Assembly (NCBI GenBank): GCA_002424495.1
Contig: DIKH01000272.1
Coordinates: forward strand, 1 to 5,994
From: Desulfobacteraceae bacterium UBA5623
Lineage (GTDB): Bacteria > Desulfobacterota > DSM-4660 > Desulfatiglandales > Desulfatiglandaceae
Reading direction: 5' to 3'
DNA length: 5,994 nucleotides
Under the pieces are notes generated by a model, which saw nothing but the letters and a program-made list of their open reading frames with translations, was not told where the DNA came from and ran no database searches. Made by a program: the position numbers and the translations under genes. Positions 1 to 5,994 of this stretch are shown here, in pieces (within the stretch, counting starts at the first letter, position 1; each line of letters starts with the position of its first letter).

Positions 1-44
1 CTGCCCGCTTGCACCCGGACTTTTTGAAAAGTTATGCCGAAAGC

Positions 45-875
45 TCATAACAGGTGGAATTCCTTCTGAAGTGAGAGGTAGTATTTCCCCTCCTGCGCTC
101 TTCCCCTTTTTATGCAGCCTTCACCGTAAATTCTGCATTTTTTTGATAACTCATCCAGGGCTGCCTTGCGCTGTTGTTCATTCAAGAGCCCCCCTTTAAG
201 GAGATTTACAATAGAGCTGATCCTGAAGCGATCCATGCCCATGTGGGCCAAGGATAACTGGTCCGGATGACCCCCTTGTTTTACGATCAGTTCCTGAGCA
301 ATCAGGTATACAGGGTGTCTGCACGCAATCCTCAACCACAGGTCATAATCTTCGCAGGCGGGGAGCAGTTCGTCAAACAGGCCAACTTCATCTAAAAGAG
401 ATCTCTTTAACATCACAGCCGATGGGCTTACGAGACACAGCTTAAGGGAGGGTATAAATATATCTCCGGATGGTTTTTCATGCCTTTTCTTTGGATTGAC
501 CCGCCTGCCGTTTCTTATCCATAGCTCCCCGGTCTGGCACGCCACTGCATGGGGGTTTTTTTTAAAAAAATCCATCTGCACCTCCAGCTTTTTGGGCAGC
601 CAATAATCATCAGAATCCAGGAAGGTGATAAGAGGGGCATTTGAATTTATGATTCCCGTGTTTCTTGCAGCAGAGACCCCGCAATTGGCCTGGCGGGCGA
701 AATACCTTACCCTTGCTCCAAATTCGCTGACAGCCTTTCTTGTTTCATCGCTGGAGCCGTCATCAACGACTATGACCTCGTATCCGGTGAAGGTCTGTCC
801 AAGAACAGATGAAATCGCGGCCGCCACCATTTTTTCCCTGTTGAAAGTAGGGATGATCACGCTTACATCGGCCAT
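45..875 (-). CDS. Family 2 glycosyltransferase (GT-A fold), acceptor unknown
   Basis: This protein of about 276 residues is predicted to transfer a sugar from a nucleotide-sugar donor. It starts with a beta strand typical of GT2 enzymes (VSVIIPTFNR). The nucleotide-binding VVDDGSSDET follows near residues 37-46, then NCGVSAARNTG near 65-75 and the metal-binding DSDD near 88-91. An ED pair in PACEDYDLWLRI near 173-184 is the usual site of the catalytic base. I see no membrane segment or signal peptide, so it is probably cytoplasmic or loosely membrane-associated. The length suits a single-domain GT2. The ATG shares one base with the stop of ispH-ubiA (TGATG). A GTG one codon earlier (start at 878) is equally possible, and no strong Shine-Dalgarno is visible, which fits translational coupling. 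Donor and acceptor cannot be read from sequence. A cell-surface polysaccharide or glycolipid is the common role. The family call is firm and the substrate unknown. Confidence 0.9.
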   Translation of the reverse strand: MADVSVIIPTFNREKMVAAAISSVLGQTFTGYEVIVVDDGSSDETRKAVSEFGARVRYFARQANCGVSAARNTGIINSNAPLITFLDSDDYWLPKKLEVQMDFFKKNPHAVACQTGELWIRNGRRVNPKKRHEKPSGDIFIPSLKLCLVSPSAVMLKRSLLDEVGLFDELLPACEDYDLWLRIACRHPVYLIAQELIVKQGGHPDQLSLAHMGMDRFRISSIVNLLKGGLLNEQQRKAALDELSKKCRIYGEGCIKRGRAQEGKYYLSLQKEFHLL

Positions 876-2605
876 CACAGGGCCTGCCAGATCAGGGCGA
901 GAAGCCCTGCGATCAAAAAATTGCCTTCAACCATGGCCTCAAGGACAAACCCAGGATAAACCCAGCGCCTTTCATAGGCCAGCAGGCAGAACGACAAGGT
1001 TATCACAGGCACCAGGAGAACATAGGAAAACCAGCCGACAAAGCCAAGGAAAGGGCACAAGATGAGAAACAGGCAGACGACGACAAGGACCGCCTTTAAA
1101 ATTAACAAGGTCTTTCTTTTTCCAAGGCTGATGGGCAGGGTTTCAGTACCCACGATCAGGTCTCCCTGGACATCGAACATATCAAACATGGTGGATCTGA
1201 CATAACTCATCGTAAATACGGTAAGACATGAGATCAGTGCCGCAGTCCAGGCAATATGGTCGGCCTCCAATAGCGGAAGCACTGCAACTATGGCCACCCA
1301 TGCAAGGGATTCCGAAAGGCTCCTTGAGCCCGGGATATCCTTGATCTTGTAATAGGAGTATCGGTGCCTGGCCTTTTCCGGCACAAGGGGCAAGCTGTAG
1401 GCAAGCCCTATGAGACTTAGGCCGCAAAGAACGATAAATGTCTTCATTCCAATTAGATAAGATATCAACACGGCGCTTAGAACGGCGACGACCCCTGAAA
1501 TAATCAAAAACAGCCTGTGTTTTATTAGAAACGCCGCCCGCTCCGGGTCATTGTAGGCGCTGGCCCCCCTGTCCAGAAAGCGATTTAAGACATGCATGGC
1601 ATAGATATAAAGGAATGCCAGAAAAGGAAATGTAAGGCCAGCAGCCCTTTCAACCAAAAACGCAGTCGCATAGGACAGACAAAACGCCCCCGATGATACT
1701 CCGACCTTGTTTGCAAGCAGAAATTTGAAAAAACGTTTCAGCCAGTGGGAAACAGCACCCTCGGTCTTTCCCCTGATACCCTCAATCTCGCTCACAACCT
1801 TTTTTATCATCCAATTCGGGGTGGATGCACCGGCAGTGACACCTATCACCTTCATGCCGGAGAGCATATTTTTGTCAAGGTCCTTTTCCGTCTCAACGTG
1901 AAAGGTGGGAGTGTTTGATTCCCTTGACACCTGGACAAGCCTCAAGGTGTTTCCGCTGTGAAAACCACCAACAACAACTGTTGCATCCACCTGACCGGCA
2001 AATGATCGAATCTCCATCTGGCGGTTAAATGTGGCGTTACAGATGGTATTAAGGACCTGTGCTGAGGGAAACCTCTCTTTAATGGCCTTTGCGACCTCGC
2101 TATAATTTTTGACGTTCTGTGTAGTCTGGGCAACCACAACCACCTGCTCAAGATTTGGTAAGCTCAGGACGTCTTCCTTGGTCTCGATTACATGGGCCGG
2201 TGTTTTACAGTAACCCAAAAGGCCCACGACCTCTGCGTGCCCCCGGTTTCCCACTATAACGGCTGTCGAGCCCTTTTTGGTATGGTAGCGAAGAAGCGCC
2301 TGGACCTTGGCCACCTTCGGACACGTTGCATCAATGACCTTAAGGCCCGTGTCCTTTATCTCCTGCCTTGTTTGGAGAGGGATACCGTGCGCCCTTATTA
2401 CAATAGCGCCGTTAGTAATACCCTTTAGATCATCAATAGCTTTAACACCTTTCGATGCAAGAAGATCCAGAACCTGATTGTTGTGGATTAATGGGCCAAA
2501 GGTAAAAAGGGGGCCTTTTTTTCTGTTAACCTCGGTGAGGACAAGCTCCATTGCCCTGCGCACGCCCATGCAGAAGCCCGCTGTCTTTGCCAGTCTTACT
2601 TTCAA
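875..2605 (-). CDS. ispH: IspH (HMBPP reductase) fused to a UbiA-like membrane prenyltransferase
   Basis: The 576-residue product joins two enzymes. Residues 1 to about 280 are IspH, the last MEP-pathway enzyme, which reduces HMBPP to IPP and DMAPP with a 4Fe-4S cluster. The three cluster cysteines are present: Cys12 (GFCMGVRRA), Cys95 (DATCPKV) and Cys189 (TICNAT). Also present are His41, His73, His123, the proton-relay Glu125 (GHAEVVG), AQTTQNV near 159-165 and TAGASTP near 257-263. The usual N-S-S-N-T-like motif reads HSGNT (216-220). Residues from about 295 form an 8-9 helix membrane domain of UbiA type. Its second Asp motif is intact (Asp475, Asp478, Asp482, followed by TLPISLG), whereas the first is atypical (Asn341, Asp345, with Arg at 342). 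Free-standing IspH is about 280-320 residues, so this is a real in-frame fusion. TTG is the start because it places KVRLAKTAGFCMG at the family's normal N-terminus and overlaps the dusB stop as TTGA. A GGAG lies 11 bases upstream. The prenyl acceptor is unknown. Confidence 0.93.
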   Translation of the reverse strand: MKVRLAKTAGFCMGVRRAMELVLTEVNRKKGPLFTFGPLIHNNQVLDLLASKGVKAIDDLKGITNGAIVIRAHGIPLQTRQEIKDTGLKVIDATCPKVAKVQALLRYHTKKGSTAVIVGNRGHAEVVGLLGYCKTPAHVIETKEDVLSLPNLEQVVVVAQTTQNVKNYSEVAKAIKERFPSAQVLNTICNATFNRQMEIRSFAGQVDATVVVGGFHSGNTLRLVQVSRESNTPTFHVETEKDLDKNMLSGMKVIGVTAGASTPNWMIKKVVSEIEGIRGKTEGAVSHWLKRFFKFLLANKVGVSSGAFCLSYATAFLVERAAGLTFPFLAFLYIYAMHVLNRFLDRGASAYNDPERAAFLIKHRLFLIISGVVAVLSAVLISYLIGMKTFIVLCGLSLIGLAYSLPLVPEKARHRYSYYKIKDIPGSRSLSESLAWVAIVAVLPLLEADHIAWTAALISCLTVFTMSYVRSTMFDMFDVQGDLIVGTETLPISLGKRKTLLILKAVLVVVCLFLILCPFLGFVGWFSYVLLVPVITLSFCLLAYERRWVYPGFVLEAMVEGNFLIAGLLALIWQAL

Positions 2606-3597
2606 GGTAGCAGATTCTCCGAATTTAAACCGTCTTGTAGAAAAGAAAAATACGAATCAATAGCGGCAGCCAGAGTATCAAGGCCGCTTATGTTGGCGAA
2701 TTTGCTGCGAAAGCACCTGCTCCCGGGAAGACACTTGGTGTAAGAGATCAGCATGCCTCGCATGTTTTTTGCAGCCCTGATTTCACCCTTGATCCGGCTT
2801 AACAGGGCAAAGTGTTCCAGGATAAGGCCCTTTCGTTCGGAAAGCAAAGGCTCTGCGGCGTTGCCGTTGTTTTCGAGCGAGAGAATTTGTTGGAATATCC
2901 ATGGGTTGCCTACAGCCGCCCTGCCGATCATTACGCCGTCGCACCCGGTCTGAGTCAGGATCTTTTGTGCAAGTACCGGGCTTACAATATCCCCATTTCC
3001 TATGACCGGAATCTTTATTCGCTCCTTGACCCTTGAAATCACAGCCCAATCAGCATGGCCTGAAAAACCCTGGGTGACAAAACGGGGGTGAACGGTCAAG
3101 GCATCCGCCCCGCAGTCCTCAACCATAAGGCCTATTTCCTCGGCGACTGTCGGCCCGGCCGACAACCCGGAGCGTATCTTAACCGTAAGAGGGACATGAC
3201 ACACTTTCCTGACAGCGGTGACAATTTCCCTCACCTTTTTCGGATCTCTCAAAAGTGCCCCGCCTGCGCCGGTTTTTATCACCTTTTTAGCCGGACAGCC
3301 CATATTGATATCTATTATGCCAGCCCCGTTTTCAACAGCGATCTCCGCCGCCAAAGCCATCGCCTCCGGCTTTGCACCGAATATCTGTACGGCAAGAGGC
3401 CTTTCAGCAGGGTCGCTCATCAGATAATCCCGCGTCTTTTTATCCCCGATGGCAAGCCCCATGGCGCTGATCATTTCAGATGTGACCAGGCCCGCACCCA
3501 GTCTTTTGACTATCATCCTGAAAGGCAGATTGGTGATCCCTGCCATGGGCGCCATAATCAGGTTGTTTTCCAGTCTGACATTGCCGATGCAAAACAT
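2602..3597 (-). CDS. dusB: tRNA-dihydrouridine synthase, DusB type
   Basis: This 331-residue flavoenzyme reduces specific uridines in tRNA to dihydrouridine, using FMN and NADPH. The TIM-barrel domain opens with IGNVRLENNLIMAPMAGITN, where the MAPMAG loop binds FMN. It continues with LAVQIFGAKP (68-77), IDINMGCPAKKV (95-106, catalytic Cys101), LTVKIRSG (137-144), HPRFVTQGFSGHADW (170-184), IPVIGNGDI (196-204) and GVMIGRAAVGNPWIF (221-235). The C-terminal part from about 250 is the helical tRNA-binding domain. Length and motif order match DusB. The usual H-x-R-T reads H-P-R-F here, a mild deviation. The ATG places IGNVRLEN at the standard N-terminus, yet no Shine-Dalgarno precedes it: the upstream minus-strand sequence is AT-rich (TTTATAAAAAATG). 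The stop overlaps the TTG of ispH-ubiA by four bases, so the two are probably co-translated. It is a housekeeping gene with no obvious functional tie to its neighbours. Confidence 0.95.
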   Translation of the reverse strand: MFCIGNVRLENNLIMAPMAGITNLPFRMIVKRLGAGLVTSEMISAMGLAIGDKKTRDYLMSDPAERPLAVQIFGAKPEAMALAAEIAVENGAGIIDINMGCPAKKVIKTGAGGALLRDPKKVREIVTAVRKVCHVPLTVKIRSGLSAGPTVAEEIGLMVEDCGADALTVHPRFVTQGFSGHADWAVISRVKERIKIPVIGNGDIVSPVLAQKILTQTGCDGVMIGRAAVGNPWIFQQILSLENNGNAAEPLLSERKGLILEHFALLSRIKGEIRAAKNMRGMLISYTKCLPGSRCFRSKFANISGLDTLAAAIDSYFSFLQDGLNSENLLP

Positions 3598-3661
3598 TTT
3601 TTATAAACGTTTAACAGTTCAAGTAGTTAAAAGTTGAAGGGGGTTAAAATCCTTATGCTAA

Positions 3662-3677
3662 TCCCGCCGTGGCGGGA
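3662..3677. other. GC-rich hairpin between the FadH-like gene and dusB
   Basis: TCCCGC, the loop CGTG and GCGGGA form a perfect 6-bp stem, or 7 bp with a 2-base loop. A 6-base direct repeat, CTAATC, flanks it at 3658-3663 and 3678-3683. It lies in the 99-base gap between the two genes. On the minus strand, where it would end the oxidoreductase transcript, no T-run follows. The T6 at 3687-3692 is on the plus-strand side, about ten bases past the stem. It could be a weak terminator, an mRNA stabiliser or a small dispersed palindrome. The rest of the gap is AT-rich without a promoter I would defend. Confidence 0.4.
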
Positions 3678-3696
3678 CTAATCGCCTTTTTTATGT

Positions 3697-5700
3697 TCAT
3701 ATCTTCAGCCCCACCTCAAAGCCCTCCCGGATAGCATCAAGCGCATGTCTGGGCGCCTTGGCATCCCCAATAATATAAACCTCGGGGATCAGGGATTCAA
3801 CCCGACTGAAAAGGGAGTTTTCAGGCCTTGAGCCCGCAGCGATGACCACTGTATCCGCTTTTTGAAGCTGCATCTCTCCGTTTTTTTCTGTTTTTAACCC
3901 TTCCAGGGTTATTTCAGCCGCCTTATACCCCTTTAGAAGCGTGACACCGAGTCTTTCCAGTTCCGCAAGCACGGTCCAGCGCGTGGAGGCACCAATATCC
4001 TGACCGAGCTTCATAGTCATTTCTACAACCGTCACATCCCTGTCACCCCTGTCCAACAGGGCAAAAAGTGTCTCCACTGTCTCTGCCCGGTTGATCATCA
4101 GAAAATGGAGGACCTCCGGCGAAAGAGTCCCTTTCCGGGCAAGGTAGAGAGCGGTTTCGAGCCCAACCGCATTTCCTCCGACAATGACCACTCTTTTTCC
4201 GGCAGTCGCCTTACCAGCCAGGATATCCCAGGCATGGACAACATTAGATCCATTGATGCCAGGGATGGCAGGCAACATGGGCACAGCCCCTGTTGCAATG
4301 ACAGCAGCATCAGGACAGATATCCTTTACTAGCTGGATATCAGCCTCCTTGCCCAGGATGATTTCCACGTTTAAGGCCTCAAGATTATTGCTCAGATCCG
4401 AGACAGCCGTGACAAGCTCCTCTCTCCCCGGTATGTTCCGGTTTAGGAGCAATTGTCCGCCAAGCCTATCATTTTTTTCAATAAGCGTCACCTTGTGGCC
4501 CCGGCCTGCTGCAATACAGGCGGCCTTCATACCCCCAGGCCCTCCGCCAATGACCAGCACCTTTTTGGGCGCGGGCGCCGATTGGGACTGCAACTCCCAT
4601 TCTCTCCCCGCCCATGGATTGACAAGACATGTTGCAGGCTCTGATTTAAAGATGTTGTCAAAGCAGCCCTGATTGCATGCCACACAATGATAGATCAGAC
4701 GAGTCTTATTTTCCCTTGTTTTTTTAGGCAGTTGGGGGTCGGCAATCAGGGCCCTTGCCATAGTAACCAGGTCGGCCTCTCCATTTTTAAGTATCTCTTC
4801 GGCCGTTGCCGGATCATTTATCCGGTTGCTTGCCAGAACGGGCACAGTAACCGCAGACTTAATACCCTTGGCAAGATAGACATAGGCCTTATGCGGAACA
4901 CACATTGTCAACTGGGGGATACGGGTCTCATGCCAGCCGCCGGTCACGTTAAAAAGATCAACGCCCGCCTTTTCCAGGGCCGAGGCAAATACCTTTGCCT
5001 CCTGGTTGGTGTTCCCCCCTTCCATGAAATCATTCCCGGCAATACGCATAAACACCGGGTAGTCAGGCCCTACCGCCTTTCTCACCCTTTCAACCACCTC
5101 TATGCCAAAGCGCATCCGATTTTCAAAAGATCCGCCATATTCATCCCTGCGCAGATTTGTGATAGGCGAGAGAAACTGGCTGATCAGATAACCGGCGCTC
5201 CCAAGGATCTCCACTGCGTCAAAACCCGATTCTTTGGCCCTGATGGCCGCCTGTGCAAAAAGCCCCTGCACTCCGGGGATCTCCTTGATATCAAGCGCCC
5301 TGGGGGTTTCACCGGTCAGCTTGGAACGGACCGCGGACGCGGAAATGGGAGCATCTCCCTTGATGGCGGAAGAGTGCGTATATCTGCCTGCATGGTAGAG
5401 CTGGGCTGCGATTCCTGCCCCGTTTTCTTTGACTGCCTCGGTCAGCCTCTTTAGGCCGGCAATGCATTTATCCTCATTTATGCCTATCATGCCGGGCATG
5501 CCGCCAAAGGCATCAAACCGGCAGCCTCCGGCGATAATAAGTCCGACCCCGCCCTTTGCACGGAGCCTGTAAAATTCAATCAGCCGGTCAGTCACATCTC
5601 CTTGCGGTGTGTATCCAAGATGCATGGCTGTCATCACAATGCGGTTTCTCAGCACCATACCGTTGATTCTGATCGGTGAAAACAGATTCTGAAATTCCAT
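3697..5700 (-). CDS. FMN/4Fe-4S/FAD oxidoreductase of the 2,4-dienoyl-CoA reductase (FadH) / NADH:flavin oxidoreductase family
   Basis: The 667-residue protein has the three-part layout of E. coli FadH, which reduces 2,4-dienoyl-CoA. Residues 1 to about 335 are an old-yellow-enzyme TIM barrel with FMN-site QLYHAGRY (100-107). Tyr171 (SAGYLISQF) and His257 (GWHETRIP) match FadH's catalytic Tyr/His pair by motif. Cys339, Cys342, Cys346 and Cys358 (spacing 2-3-11) are the 4Fe-4S ligands. A GGGPGG FAD Rossmann motif lies near 385-390 and an NAD(P)-binding GGNAVGLETA at 508-517. IIGDAKAPRHALDAIREG near the C-terminus completes the FAD site. Start: ATG at 5700 follows TAAGGAG with 7-base spacing. 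A longer reading from 5724 would put that site inside the gene. The natural substrate could be a dienoyl-CoA from unsaturated fatty acid breakdown, or another enoate or enal in an anaerobe. Family assignment is firm and substrate is inference, so no symbol is given. Confidence 0.93.
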   Translation of the reverse strand: MEFQNLFSPIRINGMVLRNRIVMTAMHLGYTPQGDVTDRLIEFYRLRAKGGVGLIIAGGCRFDAFGGMPGMIGINEDKCIAGLKRLTEAVKENGAGIAAQLYHAGRYTHSSAIKGDAPISASAVRSKLTGETPRALDIKEIPGVQGLFAQAAIRAKESGFDAVEILGSAGYLISQFLSPITNLRRDEYGGSFENRMRFGIEVVERVRKAVGPDYPVFMRIAGNDFMEGGNTNQEAKVFASALEKAGVDLFNVTGGWHETRIPQLTMCVPHKAYVYLAKGIKSAVTVPVLASNRINDPATAEEILKNGEADLVTMARALIADPQLPKKTRENKTRLIYHCVACNQGCFDNIFKSEPATCLVNPWAGREWELQSQSAPAPKKVLVIGGGPGGMKAACIAAGRGHKVTLIEKNDRLGGQLLLNRNIPGREELVTAVSDLSNNLEALNVEIILGKEADIQLVKDICPDAAVIATGAVPMLPAIPGINGSNVVHAWDILAGKATAGKRVVIVGGNAVGLETALYLARKGTLSPEVLHFLMINRAETVETLFALLDRGDRDVTVVEMTMKLGQDIGASTRWTVLAELERLGVTLLKGYKAAEITLEGLKTEKNGEMQLQKADTVVIAAGSRPENSLFSRVESLIPEVYIIGDAKAPRHALDAIREGFEVGLKI

Positions 5701-5707
5701 TTTGTCA

Positions 5708-5714
5708 CTCCTTA
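5708..5714 (-). promoter_or_regulatory. Shine-Dalgarno of the FadH-like gene
   Basis: On the minus strand this reads TAAGGAG, seven bases before the ATG at 5700. It is the strongest ribosome binding site in the window and decides the start in favour of this ATG over the in-frame ATG at 5724, which lies upstream of it. Confidence 0.75.
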
Positions 5715-5719
5715 GGGAC

Positions 5720-5747
5720 ACCATAGCAGAAACTGCATTGATTCCAA
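5720..5747 (-). promoter_or_regulatory. Possible sigma-70-type promoter of the FadH-like gene
   Basis: On the minus strand, TTGGAA (5742-5747) and TATGGT (5720-5725) are 16 bases apart and match the -35 and -10 consensus at 4 of 6 positions each. Transcription would start just ahead of the TAAGGAG site and give a very short leader. The matches are weak and rest on pattern only. I saw no -24/-12 motif with correct spacing in this region. Confidence 0.3.
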
Positions 5748-5811
5748 GGGCAATGTCCGTTTACCAATAAAACATTCGGGCCGATAAGCAAAGATTTTTC
5801 AACAGGGTTAG

Positions 5812-5994
5812 ATGAGGAATCATCTTGACCCACATTTTAAAAGGACTATGATACCGTTCAAATTCAGAATCCTTCAGACCGGTTGCTGTGTAACTTTTCA
5901 AAGTCCTGGTGTTACAAGGGATCGGCTTGAGATCTCAACAGACTTTGAGGGCAGGCCTCTGACCCTTGTAGACACCGGCGGATTCGATGCAGTT
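5812..5994 (+). pseudogene. der: Der/EngA-like GTPase fragment, P-loop missing, runs off the window
   Basis: The open frame from ATG 5812 to the edge contains SPGVTRDR (from about 5905), a short strand, then LTLVDTGGF. These are the G2-region and G3 (DxxG) motifs of the first GTP-binding domain of Der, the two-G-domain GTPase of 50S ribosome assembly. PGVTRDR with DTGGF distinguishes it from the second domain, which usually has TTRDA and DTAG. A normal Der has GRPNVGKST about 25 residues before SPGV. Here the residues before SPGV (MIPFKFRILQTGCCVTFQ and the stretch before it) do not resemble Der. Traces of the lost head may survive at 5762-5809: GGCCGA, GCAAA and TTTTTCAACAGG occur in the order expected for GRP, GK and FFNR codons, but with gaps and out of frame. 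I infer a decayed or rearranged der copy. A sequence or assembly error at a real der start is the main alternative. Confidence 0.6.

Noticed and set aside
23..34. TTTGAAAAGTTA, inverted copy of TAACTTTTCAAA at 5891-5902, with a similar GTCC nearby
   Set aside because: A 12-base match across both strands is expected by chance in a window this size. Homology past it is gapped, so I do not call a repeat.
625..1065. Plus-strand 146-codon open frame
   Set aside because: It spans the junction of two firm minus-strand genes in antisense and shows no family motif.
3088..3606. Plus-strand 172-codon open frame
   Set aside because: It is antisense to dusB across its catalytic-cysteine and FMN motifs, has no recognisable domain and no ribosome binding site.
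3598..3636. Promoter-like TTGAAC and TATAAA just ahead of dusB
   Set aside because: The two hexamers are only about 11 bases apart and the second lies almost on the ATG, so they cannot work as a -35/-10 pair.
4687..5454. Plus-strand 255-codon open frame
   Set aside because: It lies wholly antisense to the FadH-like gene, whose motifs are intact through this stretch. The translation shows no recognisable domain.
5701..5724. Longer start for the FadH-like gene at ATG 5724
   Set aside because: It would put the strong TAAGGAG site inside the coding region. MEFQNLFSPI from 5700 is the normal family N-terminus.

Overview
The window looks like chromosomal DNA of an anaerobic bacterium. Desulfobacterota (the former Deltaproteobacteria) is my best guess. 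This rests on a 4Fe-4S old-yellow-enzyme reductase of the dienoyl-CoA/enoate reductase type, an oxygen-sensitive MEP-pathway IspH, moderate GC and tightly packed genes. It is inference, since no marker gene here fixes the taxon.

Layout: four complete genes lie on the minus strand and are read from right to left. First (3697-5700) is a large FMN/4Fe-4S/FAD oxidoreductase of the 2,4-dienoyl-CoA reductase (FadH) type, with a clear ribosome binding site and a possible promoter. A gap of about 100 bp holding a GC-rich hairpin follows. Then come three coupled genes: a DusB-type tRNA-dihydrouridine synthase (2602-3597), a fusion of IspH with a UbiA-like membrane prenyltransferase (875-2605), and a family 2 glycosyltransferase (45-875). 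dusB and ispH-ubiA overlap as TTGA, with ispH starting at TTG. ispH-ubiA and the glycosyltransferase overlap as GTGATG. These junctions suggest one transcript with translational coupling. At the right edge, on the plus strand, the window enters a sequence with the G2 and G3 motifs of the GTPase Der (EngA), but the P-loop expected before them is missing or decayed. It looks like the broken 5' end of a der-like gene.

How the genes fit together: the IspH half makes IPP and DMAPP. The UbiA-like half would attach a prenyl chain to an unknown acceptor in the membrane. The glycosyltransferase could act on a lipid-linked or surface glycan. A shared isoprenoid-lipid role is possible but unproven. DusB is a tRNA-modification enzyme that probably just shares the transcript. 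The two observations most worth a second look are the IspH-UbiA fusion, with its altered first Asp motif, and the headless der-like sequence. I found no CRISPR array, tRNA, rRNA, insertion sequence or defence system.
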